Shown here piece by piece: positions 20,447 to 28,185 of a stretch of 64,000 nt of DNA. The translations under genes were made by a program, and so were the position numbers. Origin of the DNA: UBA6109 sp035366835 (GTDB lineage Bacteria > Desulfobacterota > Syntrophia > Syntrophales > UBA6109); NCBI GenBank assembly GCA_035366835.1, contig DAOSIS010000012.1, forward strand, positions 1 to 64,000, given 5' to 3'. The notes below the pieces were generated by a model. That model was not told where the DNA came from, ran no database searches, and was given only the letters and a program-made list of their open reading frames with translations. Position 1 is the stretch's first letter. The number at the start of each line of letters is the position of its first letter.

Positions 20447-20465
20447 AATCAGGTTATGCCTGATT
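20447..20465. promoter_or_regulatory. Inverted repeat AATCAGG-N5-CCTGATT, possible operator
   Basis: AATCAGG (20447-20453) and CCTGATT (20459-20465) form a perfect 7-5-7 inverted repeat in the 273-base gap upstream of the secreted OB-fold-like gene. The 12-mer AAATCAGGTTAT recurs at 11931-11942 upstream of the NarL-type regulator. It may be a binding site for a dimeric regulator; the protein is unknown. Confidence 0.4.
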
Positions 20466-20577
20466 GAGAACCATCGTCCGATTACATATCCTGCAAGTGA
20501 GAAACGATGCGTCAATAGACCGATGGCGCATGGATGAAGGGTGTAAATAGAGCGTGGGTTCCGGCGGCGTGACGCGG

Positions 20578-20604
20578 CCGGCAAGATAAAAAAACGAGTG
20601 GGTC
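20578..20604. repeat. Left arm of 27-bp inverted repeat bracketing a gene
   Basis: 27 bases (CCGGCAAGAT, seven A, then CGAGTGGGTC) match the reverse complement of 21132-21158 at 26 of 27 positions; the single difference is inside the A run. The arm ends 15 bases before the ribosome site of the enclosed gene. Confidence 0.95.
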
Positions 20605-20633
20605 CAAGAAATCAACTTAGGAGGTCAAGACAA

Positions 20634-21116
20634 ATGAAGAAAACGGTAGTGAAAACTTTGGTGATCGCGGCCAGCCTGGTGGCCGGCCTGATGTTCGGTC
20701 AGGCATTTGCCGCCTCCGGTCCCGGCGGACAGATGATCGGCGAGGGTGGAAATCCCGGCGCTTGGACTCTGGATATGCCGGCAGCGGAACTGGAGTCAAT
20801 GAAGGGGAGTGAACCCATTGAAGAGTTCTCGGGCACCGTGACCGCGGTGGAGAAGATGAAAGGCGTAAAGGACGGCGTGCAGTTGAAAATGAAGTCCGGC
20901 AGCAGCACCTACACGGTTCTTCTGGGGCCCGGGTGGTTCGTCAAGAATCAGTCGCTCAAATTCAACGTGAAGGACAAGATCGACGTGAGGGGGAAGCGAG
21001 TGGGATTCAACATCGTTGCCTCCGAGGCTTCGAAGGGCGACTGGACCATGCGGCTTCGTAACGAGGCGGACGGACAGCCCGAATGGCAGTGCTGCTTTCT
21101 CCGGGAGAAAAAGTAA
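20634..21116 (+). CDS. Secreted OB-fold-like protein inside an inverted-repeat bracket
   Basis: 160 aa from the ATG at 20634, with TAGGAGG 8 bases upstream (the frame runs to 20598, inside the left repeat arm). A signal peptide is clear: MKKTVVKTLVIAASLVAGLMFGQAFA. The mature domain EEFSGTVTAVEKMKG, DGVQLKMKSG, YTVLLGPGWFV, DKIDVRGKRV looks like a small periplasmic OB-fold domain, by pattern only. Function unknown. The gene with its ribosome site is framed exactly by 27-bp inverted repeats (20578-20604 and 21132-21158), which could make it an invertible or mobile unit. Confidence 0.82.
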   Translation: MKKTVVKTLVIAASLVAGLMFGQAFAASGPGGQMIGEGGNPGAWTLDMPAAELESMKGSEPIEEFSGTVTAVEKMKGVKDGVQLKMKSGSSTYTVLLGPGWFVKNQSLKFNVKDKIDVRGKRVGFNIVASEASKGDWTMRLRNEADGQPEWQCCFLREKK

Positions 21117-21131
21117 CGACAAGAGGAAGGC

Positions 21132-21158
21132 GACCCACTCGTTCTTTTATCTTGCCGG
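21132..21158. repeat. Right arm of 27-bp inverted repeat bracketing a gene
   Basis: Reverse-complement partner of 20578-20604 (26 of 27 bases). It begins 15 bases after the stop of the enclosed gene. I see no target-site duplication outside the arms (left flank ends GCGG, right flank begins AAAC). Confidence 0.95.
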
Positions 21159-21200
21159 AAACATGGACGCAATCTACACGCGATGCCGGGGGAGGCGACG

Positions 21201-21626
21201 ATGCTGACAATACGATGGTCATGGAGGATTTTCCTCCTTCCCATGCTCTTCCTGTTCCTGGCTCAGACGAACGCGGCGGCTTTCCGTCCGGCGCCCGACG
21301 TCCCCAGGATTTCAATCGAACAGCTGAAGGCCAAGATGGATGCCGGGGAGAATATCGTCATTATCGACATGAGGTCGGACAGGGACTATCAGGAAAGCAA
21401 CGAGAAGATCAAAGGCGCCGTCCGCATCTCCGTCGTCGAGCTGGAGGACAGTTCCCGGGCGCTCCTCAAGGGCAAGGAAATCATCACCTACTGCAGCTGA
21501 GTCAATGAGGCGACGAGTGCCCGTGCGGCACAGCTGCTGATGGAGGAAGGATTCCAGAAGGTCAGCGCCCTCAAAGGCGGGTTCGATGCCTGGAAAAAGG
21601 CCGGGTATCCGCTGGAGCGGAAGTAA
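21201..21626 (+). CDS. Exported rhodanese-like protein, probable selenoprotein (in-frame UGA)
   Basis: GGGGGAGG precedes the ATG at 21201. A signal/anchor (FLLPMLFLFLAQTNA) leads to a single rhodanese domain: VIIDMRSDRDYQESN, KGAVRISVVELE, then ITYCS with Cys98, a TGA codon at 21498-21500, and in the same frame VNEATSARAAQLLMEEGF and LKGGFDAWKKAGYP to TAA 21624-21626. The continuation is the complete rhodanese C-terminus. Relatives carry Cys-x-Cys at this place, so TGA most likely encodes selenocysteine 100 (141 aa in all). A hairpin with the features of a bacterial SECIS follows. A simple gene finder would stop at 21500. Selenoprotein rhodaneses are known; pseudogene is the alternative. Confidence 0.8.
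21501..21536 (+). promoter_or_regulatory. Candidate bacterial SECIS element
   Basis: Downstream of the in-frame TGA, GTGCC (21517-21521) pairs with GGCAC (21527-21531) around a five-base loop CGTGC. The loop has a G at its second position and starts 22 bases after the TGA. Both agree with the known rules for bacterial SECIS hairpins (loop G in the first two positions, loop 16-37 bases from UGA). The stem below the first five pairs is imperfect. Confidence 0.6.
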
Positions 21627-21744
21627 AGACACCGATGGATGAAGGACGGTATCGGAGCCGGTGCGATTCCGTCGCGCAACGCGAAGGGACTCGGCCGGCA
21701 TTTCTTTTGACAACCTGTTTTCTTGGAGGTTCGAGGAGGGAAGC

Positions 21745-22200
21745 ATGCATCGCAAGGCATTGGTTCCGCTGGACGGTTCGCAGATGGCGGAATGTGCGCT
21801 GTCCCATGTCAAAGACTTCGTGAAAGACGGCACCGTGGGAGAGGTCACCCTCCTGCATGTCGTCAGAGTGGATATTCCCTGGGAGAGTGTATACGAGCAG
21901 CGGCTGGACATCGACGGCCTCAGAAAAAAGCTCTTTGCGATATCCGGGAAGTACCTCTCGGATGTCCAATCCCGGCTGGCCGCGGAGGGCATCGAGGCAA
22001 AGACGGAGACGATCGAGTCGAATTACCTTGCCGATGCCGTCAACCAATATGCCCTGAAGCAGGGCATGGACATGATCTTCGTCGCTACGCACGGTTATAC
22101 GGGATTGAAGAAAATGCTCCTGGGAAGCACGGCGCTGCAGATTCTGCAGCAGTCGCATGTGCCCGTCTATTTGATCCGGCCGGAAGCCTGCCGCCTTTAG
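21745..22200 (+). CDS. Universal stress protein (UspA family)
   Basis: 151 aa from the ATG at 21745, which follows GAGGAGGGAAGC; the upstream open frame to 21661 is not family-like. It starts HRKALVPLDGSQMAECAL and contains the ATP-binding motif THGYTGLKKMLLGSTALQIL (G-x2-G-x9-GST). Such proteins bind ATP and help cells survive starvation or oxidative stress. It follows the selenoprotein rhodanese by 118 bases and may share its transcript. Confidence 0.92.
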   Translation: MHRKALVPLDGSQMAECALSHVKDFVKDGTVGEVTLLHVVRVDIPWESVYEQRLDIDGLRKKLFAISGKYLSDVQSRLAAEGIEAKTETIESNYLADAVNQYALKQGMDMIFVATHGYTGLKKMLLGSTALQILQQSHVPVYLIRPEACRL

Positions 22201-22285
22201 AACCGGTTGAACCTGCACCGACGGCGATCCGGCGATGGCCTTCGGCGGGGGGCTGTCTGCCCTCCGCGGATAAGGGGGTTGAATC

Positions 22286-23140
22286 GTGAAGATCAAGATC
22301 TGGGGCAGCCGCGGCTCCATCACGACGCCGGGAACGAAGACCCTGCGCTACGGGGGCAATTCCACCTGCCTGGAAATCCGATCGGCGGAGGGGCAGACGT
22401 TCATCGTGGATGCCGGTTCCGGCATACGCAATTTCGGCAGGGCCCTGCGGAGCGAGCCGGACGTTTCCGCAATCCGTTTTTTCCTGACGCACGCCCATTG
22501 GGACCATCTGGTCGGCTTCCCCTTCTTCGAGCCCGTCTACTCGGACCGATACACCTTCACGTTCTGCAACGGCGCCCATGCCCAGGACGCGATCAGCAGG
22601 TACCTGTGCCGGCAGATGGAGGCGCCCTATTTTCCCGTGGAATTCAAACACCTGAAGGCCCGTTTCTGCTTCCGCTGCGAATGTCCGAACGCGGAAGACC
22701 GCAACTGCCAGATCAGCAGCCTGGAGGTGCGTGCCTTTCCCCTGAGTCACCCGAACGGAGGGTACGGGTTCCGGTTCAGCGAAAACGGGAAGACCTTCGT
22801 TTTTCTGACCGACAACGAGTTGGCCGTTCAGCACCCCGGCGGATGGACCGCAAGGCAGTATGCGGAGTTCTGCCGCGGAGCCGATCTTCTCTTTCACGAC
22901 GCCCAGTACACGCCGGAAGAATACCGCTACACCCGGGGGTGGGGCCATTCCACGTACGGGGACGCCGTCGATCTGGCGCTGCAGGCCGGCGTGAAGAGGC
23001 TCGGGCTCTTCCATCACGATCCGGACCGCTCGGACGACGACCTGGACCGGCAGTCGGATCTCTGCCGCGAAGGCATCAGCCGCGCAGGCGGCAAGGTTGA
23101 ATGCTTCGCCTGCGCCGAAGGAACGGCGGTCGAACTGTGA
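22286..23140 (+). CDS. Metallo-beta-lactamase-fold hydrolase
   Basis: 284 aa from a GTG start 8 bases after an AAGGGGG stretch. The metal motif HAHWDH occupies residues 69-74, with IVDAGSGIRNFG before it and further ligands in PLSHPNGG, FLTDNEL and FHDAQYT; HHDPDRSD closes the fold. IWGSRGSITTPG at the start is typical of the MBL group with cAMP-phosphodiesterase-like relatives. An unusual cysteine-rich insert FCFRCECPNAEDRNC could bind metal. The substrate is unknown. Confidence 0.9.
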   Translation: MKIKIWGSRGSITTPGTKTLRYGGNSTCLEIRSAEGQTFIVDAGSGIRNFGRALRSEPDVSAIRFFLTHAHWDHLVGFPFFEPVYSDRYTFTFCNGAHAQDAISRYLCRQMEAPYFPVEFKHLKARFCFRCECPNAEDRNCQISSLEVRAFPLSHPNGGYGFRFSENGKTFVFLTDNELAVQHPGGWTARQYAEFCRGADLLFHDAQYTPEEYRYTRGWGHSTYGDAVDLALQAGVKRLGLFHHDPDRSDDDLDRQSDLCREGISRAGGKVECFACAEGTAVEL

Positions 23141-23558
23141 CCGGGACCCCGCTACACCATTCCCGGCCTCTGCTATAGCCCTCCCCATCCTCAGCCCCGG
23201 GGAGGGTTGTCATCTGTCTCTCTCCTGCAACTCAATTCCGAAGGGCCGGCGCCTCCGGCTGCAGCGGCCGGAAACCGCGACGGTCGCGGCTTTACTCCAT
23301 CCGCCGGCAGGCGGACTCGCCTCTTTCCATCAGAGTCAGCGATGCCCCTTTTAGGGATTTTCGCATCAGGATTTAAGGATATGCCCGATAGGAAATCGGG
23401 CGTCTATTTTCTATATCTAGGCAAAACGGAACCGATTCACAGAACCATCGAACCACCGTCGGAGATTTGCCGCAACAGGCCCCTTCATGTAACTCAGAGG
23501 GCGGAGCTGTACCAAGAGTTCCTCCCGCAATCCCTTCCGATCCGAACCGAGACGATCC
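23141..23558. other. AT-rich leader region with hairpin ahead of parB-like gene
   Basis: No gene seen. The right half (about 23340-23430) is clearly richer in A/T than its surroundings. It holds a perfect hairpin GCCCGAT (23383-23389) / ATCGGGC (23395-23401), followed by CTATTTTCTATATC. It could be a promoter or structured 5' leader of the polysaccharide locus. It is not a match to a riboswitch I know. Confidence 0.4.
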
Positions 23559-24458
23559 ATGAGCTCCACCGAAAAGACGAATCCTTCGACGACAAGCGAT
23601 GGCCGCTTCATGAATCCATCGGAGAACAGGGGCAACGCCGATGCCGCATATGCACAGGGGAAACTCTATGACCTTTCACTGAACGATCTGCTCGTCGATC
23701 CCGATCAGCCCCGCAAGGTGATGGAGGCGGGGGCGCTGGAGGAACTGGCCGCCTCGATCGGGAAGCACGGGGTCCTGGAGCCGATCCTCTTCCGGTGCCA
23801 CCAGGGGAACCTGATCGTCGTTGCCGGCGAACGCCGCATTGCCGCCGCGCGGAAGGCGGGACTGCGCACCGTCCCCGCCCTGTGCGTGGACGGCAATCCT
23901 TCGGAGATCGCGCTCGTGGAAAACCTCCTGCGTCAGGACCTGACGGCGGTGGAGGAAGCGGAGGCCCTGCAGCGGCTTCTGGAGCAGCAGAAATACACCC
24001 ACGAACAGCTCAGCTGCGTCATCGGCAAAGCCCGCACGACCATCTCCGATATCCTCCTCATCAACCGTCTGCCCCGGGAGATCCGTGAAGAGTGCCGGGG
24101 GGACCGGGCCATCTCGAAAAAAACCCTCATCGATATCGCGCGCAGGAAGCAGGAGCGGTCGATGCTCTCCTCCTACAGAACCTACCGGGAAAGACTGCAG
24201 AAGCGGCAAAACGCCCGGCGGGGGAGGAAGGCCGCCAATGCCGATCCGTTCGCAGCGGCAGCGGAGATGGCCGGCAGGATCCTTGCCAAGCTCCATGAAC
24301 TCGATGCGTCCGACCGAAGGGATGACGGCTGGAGGAGCCTGCAGGCAACCCTCGTCAATCTGAAGGCATGGATCGATGCCTTTCTCGTGCAGGCATCGCC
24401 GGAAACACCCTCGACCGTGAAGGAGACGTCCGAACTGCACGGAGAAAGACCGCAATGA
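23559..24458 (+). CDS. Orphan ParB/Spo0J-family DNA-binding protein
   Basis: 299 aa. The ParB N-terminal domain shows LLVDPDQPRKV, LEELAASIGKHGVLEPIL and the CTP-binding motif GERRIAAARKAGL, then ALVENLLRQDLTAVEEAEAL and a helix-turn-helix (THEQLSCVIGKARTTISDIL). The C-terminus (about 215-299) differs from chromosomal ParB and looks helical. There is no parA neighbour. Its place at the head of the polysaccharide locus suggests a regulator rather than a chromosome segregation protein. The start is uncertain: Met1 at 23559 or Met18 at 23610. Confidence 0.87.
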   Translation: MSSTEKTNPSTTSDGRFMNPSENRGNADAAYAQGKLYDLSLNDLLVDPDQPRKVMEAGALEELAASIGKHGVLEPILFRCHQGNLIVVAGERRIAAARKAGLRTVPALCVDGNPSEIALVENLLRQDLTAVEEAEALQRLLEQQKYTHEQLSCVIGKARTTISDILLINRLPREIREECRGDRAISKKTLIDIARRKQERSMLSSYRTYRERLQKRQNARRGRKAANADPFAAAAEMAGRILAKLHELDASDRRDDGWRSLQATLVNLKAWIDAFLVQASPETPSTVKETSELHGERPQ

Positions 24459-24752
24459 AATTTCAGGGCCGTCATGTTTTTCATCAATGCAATCGGTCAG
24501 TTCGCTATTGCCGCCGCTCCGGCGATGCCGGACCGGCGGCAGACGGAACGGCGCTTCAGCCGCACCGGCCGCTGGTGCTGCCCGGAAACGTCAAGGGATC
24601 CGGCCGGTCCACCGGGACACTGCGGCGGGGAAGCGCTCCGGACCGGACGGTCCACGTCAAAAGCGTTGATTTCGTCTCGTCTGCGTCAGTTATCAACTAT
24701 GCAGCGGGGAATCTCCGTTTTTCAGGAACGGAAATGGCGGTCGGGTCACGAA

Positions 24753-26309
24753 ATGGGCACTGAACGGCCGAAGTCCATATCGCTTCGCCGGAATACCGTG
24801 GCGAACTACGCGGGTACTCTGTGCCAGGCGCTGCTCGGATTTCTCTTCGTGCCCCTCTATATCCGGTATCTCGGGGTGGAGAATTACGGCCTCATCGGCT
24901 TTTCCGTTTCGTTCAGCGCGCTTCTGCGGCTCGCCGACTTCGGCTTGAGCGCCACCTTGAGCCGCGAGTTCGCTCGCTACACTGGCCTGAAGGAATCGGG
25001 CGCCGAGATGCGCAGCCTGCTCAAGACCCTGCAGACCCTGTACTGGGGAGTCTGTGTGCTTATGGGACTCGTGCTTGTTGCCGCCGCTCCTCTTGTTGCG
25101 CGGCATTGGATCCATGCCGGGTCGCTGGATGCAGCCGTGTTGGAGGACGCTGTGGTTCTCATGGGGCTGACGGCCTGCCTGCAGGGTCCGTTGAGCCTCT
25201 ACAGCGGCGGAATCTTCGGCCTCCAGCGCCACGTGCTTGGCAACGTCATCAACGTCGCCCTGGCGGTTGCACGGTTCGGCGGCGTGGTTCCGGCGCTGGC
25301 CTTCATCTCTCCGACGATCACGGTCTTCTTCGCTTATCAACTCGCCGTCGCATGGATCGGAGCCCTGGGCACGGGCGCCGTTCTGTGGGGGCTCCTGCCG
25401 GCGACCGGCGCTCCTGCCCGCTTCCAGATGTCCTCCTTGACGTCGATCTGGCGGTTCGCCGCGGGGATGAGCGTCAATTCCGTTCTTGCGGTGGTCCTGT
25501 TTCAGTTGGACAAGATCCTCCTCATCAACATTCTCCCGCCGAAGGCGTTCGGGTACTATGCGGTCGCCAGCACTGCGGCGGTCGCCGTAACCTACCTGGG
25601 CGGTCCTCTTCTGACCACCTTCCTGCCGCGATATACGCAGTTGTTCGCCGCCGGAGACGAGCAGGGCCTGAGGGCCACGTACCGGAAGAGTTGCCGCCTG
25701 AACGCCGTGGTCATCATTCCGGCAGCCGTCCTCCTGGCCTTCTTCTCCGAGGAGGCGCTGCTGCTCTGGACGCAGGACCCGGATGTCGCCAGGCAAACGT
25801 CCCTCCTGCTGAGCCTCCTGGTGGGTGGATACGGATTCAATCAGCTGGCCGCGATGCCCTTCTGCCTCCACGTGGCATCGGGCCGGCTGAGGCTGGGAGT
25901 TTACACCAATGCGGCCGCAGTGCTCACGTTCGTGCCGGCACTGGTGATCGCAAGCCGGGTCTATGGTGGTGCGGGGGCAGCCGCGGTCTGGCTCGTCCTG
26001 CACGGCGCGTACGTTCTGGTCTTCATCAACCTGCTGCATGGAAGCATTCTGGAGGGAGAGGCGCCCCACTGGTATGCCGGGACTATCCTACCGCTGGTGT
26101 TGGCCGCCGGGGCCGGCCTGTCGGGGCCGCACTTCCTGAAAGGCGTCACAGGCCCCTGGCTTGCCGCATCGTTGGGCTTTCTGTGGGCCGTCGCCGCCGG
26201 CTCAGCGGCGCTGGCGACGTCCGAGCTGAGGGCGGAATTCGCGGATTGCCTCGGGCGCGGCAATCCCCATTCACCGACGGTTCCACAAACGAAGCAGGGG
26301 AAATCATGA
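24753..26309 (+). CDS. Wzx-like polysaccharide flippase
   Basis: 518 aa from the ATG at 24753; the frame is open to 24474 but the first 90 residues are proline- and arginine-rich and unlike the family. About 12-14 hydrophobic segments; the N-terminus NTVANYAGTLCQALLGFLFV and YLGVENYGLIGFSVSF are typical of the PST/MATE-like exporter family (Wzx, RfbX). It would flip undecaprenyl-linked repeat units to the periplasm for Wzy-type polymerisation. The 294 bases after parB show no gene. It overlaps the next gene by ATGA. Confidence 0.9.
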   Translation: MGTERPKSISLRRNTVANYAGTLCQALLGFLFVPLYIRYLGVENYGLIGFSVSFSALLRLADFGLSATLSREFARYTGLKESGAEMRSLLKTLQTLYWGVCVLMGLVLVAAAPLVARHWIHAGSLDAAVLEDAVVLMGLTACLQGPLSLYSGGIFGLQRHVLGNVINVALAVARFGGVVPALAFISPTITVFFAYQLAVAWIGALGTGAVLWGLLPATGAPARFQMSSLTSIWRFAAGMSVNSVLAVVLFQLDKILLINILPPKAFGYYAVASTAAVAVTYLGGPLLTTFLPRYTQLFAAGDEQGLRATYRKSCRLNAVVIIPAAVLLAFFSEEALLLWTQDPDVARQTSLLLSLLVGGYGFNQLAAMPFCLHVASGRLRLGVYTNAAAVLTFVPALVIASRVYGGAGAAAVWLVLHGAYVLVFINLLHGSILEGEAPHWYAGTILPLVLAAGAGLSGPHFLKGVTGPWLAASLGFLWAVAAGSAALATSELRAEFADCLGRGNPHSPTVPQTKQGKS

Positions 26310-27034
26310 CGAATACCTACGATGCGAAATTCTACGACGACCTTCGCGCCGGCTCGAAGAAGTCGGCGGAAATCGTCCTGCCACTCCTGTTCAGTGAAAT
26401 CAGGCCGCGGTCGATCGTCGACATCGGTTGCGGCACCGGCGCCTGGCTCTCCGTCGCGAAGGAAAAGGGCGTCTCCGACGTGCTGGGGCTGGACGGAGAC
26501 TACGCGAAAGGCAGTCTCCAGATCGGCCCCGATCAGTTTCGGGCGGCGGACGTCAGCAAGGGGTTCGTGCTGGACAGGAAATACGACATAGCCATGTGCC
26601 TGGAGGTGGGCGAACACGTCCGGACCGAAGACTCGCCCCTGCTGGTGGAGTCCCTCACCAAGGCCGCCGACGTGGTCCTTTTTTCCGCCGGCATCCCCGG
26701 CCAGGGAGGAACACATCATATCAACGAACAGTGGCCGGAGTTCTGGGAGTGCCTGTTCCGGACGAGGAACTTCGTCCGCATCGACTGCATACGGCCCCTG
26801 ATCTACGGGAATTCCGCGATCGAATGGTGGTACCGCCAGAATATCCTCCTTTACGTCAAACTGGAGGCCCTGCACAGGTTCCCGCGCCTTGAGGCTCTGC
26901 AGGACCGGGCCAGCGACATCGTCTTTGTCCACCGCTCCCTTCTGGAGAGGCGATACGGCTTCGTGCGATCCCTCCTCAGCCTTCTGAAAGATCCGCTCTC
27001 GACGGCATTGTCCCGGCTGGGGCTCGGCAGATGA
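26306..27034 (+). CDS. SAM-dependent methyltransferase
   Basis: 242 aa. The Rossmann motif I is SIVDIGCGTGAWLSVA, with VLGLDGDYAKG and YDIAMCLEVGEHV as the next SAM-site elements; HHINEQWPEFW follows. This is a class I methyltransferase, probably decorating sugar residues of the local polysaccharide. It starts inside the stop of the flippase gene and overlaps the next glycosyltransferase by four bases, so translation is coupled. Confidence 0.87.
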   Translation: MTNTYDAKFYDDLRAGSKKSAEIVLPLLFSEIRPRSIVDIGCGTGAWLSVAKEKGVSDVLGLDGDYAKGSLQIGPDQFRAADVSKGFVLDRKYDIAMCLEVGEHVRTEDSPLLVESLTKAADVVLFSAGIPGQGGTHHINEQWPEFWECLFRTRNFVRIDCIRPLIYGNSAIEWWYRQNILLYVKLEALHRFPRLEALQDRASDIVFVHRSLLERRYGFVRSLLSLLKDPLSTALSRLGLGR

Positions 27035-28173
27035 CGACGGACGCTTCCCTCCTCCTCTCCTTCCGCAGTCCAGACCAGGACGGCCGCAGCCGTTCCGGCG
27101 ACGGGAGCGGAAAGATCGCCGCGCCCAAGGTTTCGATCATCGTCCCCGTGTACAACATGGAAAGGTATCTGCGGAAGTGCCTGGACTCGCTCATCCGCCA
27201 AACGCTGAAGGATATTGAAATCGTCGTTGTGAACGACGAATCGGCCGATGCGTCGCCGGAGATCATCGCGGAATATGCAGAAAGGGACGACAGGATCAAG
27301 GTCGTCAACAGGAAGAACGGCGGCCTCTCCATGGCGAGAAATTCGGGGATGAGCGTTGCGACGGGGGAGTACGTCGGTTTTGTCGATGCGGACGACTGGG
27401 TCGAGATCGAGATGTTCGAAAAGATGTATGAGATGGGAAACAGGCATTCCGCAGATATCGTCATCTGCGACTACAACAGGGTATTTGTAGAGTATGTGGA
27501 AGAATCAAGGCTGAGAATTGAAACGGAAGTCATCGATATGAATGCTCTGGGAATGAACCGATACTTCGATCAATATCTGTTCCCATACAGACACGGCGAT
27601 GAAGCCTGGAACAAGATATACAAGAGGGAATTTCTTCAGGACTTCGGCATTGTGTTCGAGAAAAACAGCGAGGTATTCTCAGAAGACAAATTGTTCAATC
27701 TCTATTGCCTGCTCAATGTGAAGAAGATCTGCACGATCGACGCGGGGTTTTACAATTATCTGCAGAGGGAAGGGTCCATCATGTACAAGGTAAAGCCCGA
27801 CTATACGAAGAGGCTCATGACGCTGCTGGAAAGATTCCGGAAGGCCGCACAATTCCACGGCAGGCAGAAGGACATCGAGCCGGTGCTCGGGGGGCTGATC
27901 CTGCAGGTGATCGGGAACGCGGTGTTCGACAAGCTCAGGGTGGAGGGGCTGGGCCTGTTCAAGGTCCGCGAGGATTTGAAGAACGTGAACGATTTTCATT
28001 TTTTCAAATCCAGCATGCGGAAGGTGCTCACCGCTTCCGGTTCCCTGAAGGAGCGGCTGTATTCGTTCCTGCTCTATACCGATTCCTTTATCCTGTTCCT
28101 GTTTCTGAAGAAGATCGCCATCGGCATCAAGGAGATGAAGAGGGGACTTCGGATGTCCCGCCCCACCGAGTAA
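27031..28173 (+). CDS. Family 2 glycosyltransferase
   Basis: 380 aa. A GT-A domain shows KVSIIVPVYNMERYLRKC, VVVNDESADAS and GFVDADDWVE with the metal-binding DxD, then DEAWNKIYKREFL. It should transfer a sugar to the lipid-linked repeat. The first 30 residues (serine- and arginine-rich) precede the fold and may be spurious; the ATG overlaps the previous gene. The middle part (about 27450-27800) is noticeably more A/T-rich than its neighbours. Confidence 0.92.
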   Translation: MTTDASLLLSFRSPDQDGRSRSGDGSGKIAAPKVSIIVPVYNMERYLRKCLDSLIRQTLKDIEIVVVNDESADASPEIIAEYAERDDRIKVVNRKNGGLSMARNSGMSVATGEYVGFVDADDWVEIEMFEKMYEMGNRHSADIVICDYNRVFVEYVEESRLRIETEVIDMNALGMNRYFDQYLFPYRHGDEAWNKIYKREFLQDFGIVFEKNSEVFSEDKLFNLYCLLNVKKICTIDAGFYNYLQREGSIMYKVKPDYTKRLMTLLERFRKAAQFHGRQKDIEPVLGGLILQVIGNAVFDKLRVEGLGLFKVREDLKNVNDFHFFKSSMRKVLTASGSLKERLYSFLLYTDSFILFLFLKKIAIGIKEMKRGLRMSRPTE

Positions 28174-28185
28174 GGACCCGCAGTC

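Noticed and set aside
20578..21158. The inverted repeat as an ordinary terminator hairpin
   Set aside because: The arms are over 500 bases apart and neither arm folds on itself into a terminator.
21183..21500. Rhodanese as a simple pseudogene truncated by a stop
   Set aside because: The frame continues intact and conserved after the TGA, the TGA is at a Cys position, and a SECIS-like hairpin follows. Kept only as the alternative.
23341..23420. A cyclic-di-GMP or other known riboswitch before parB
   Set aside because: Only a simple hairpin is present; the conserved core of the GEMM classes is not seen.
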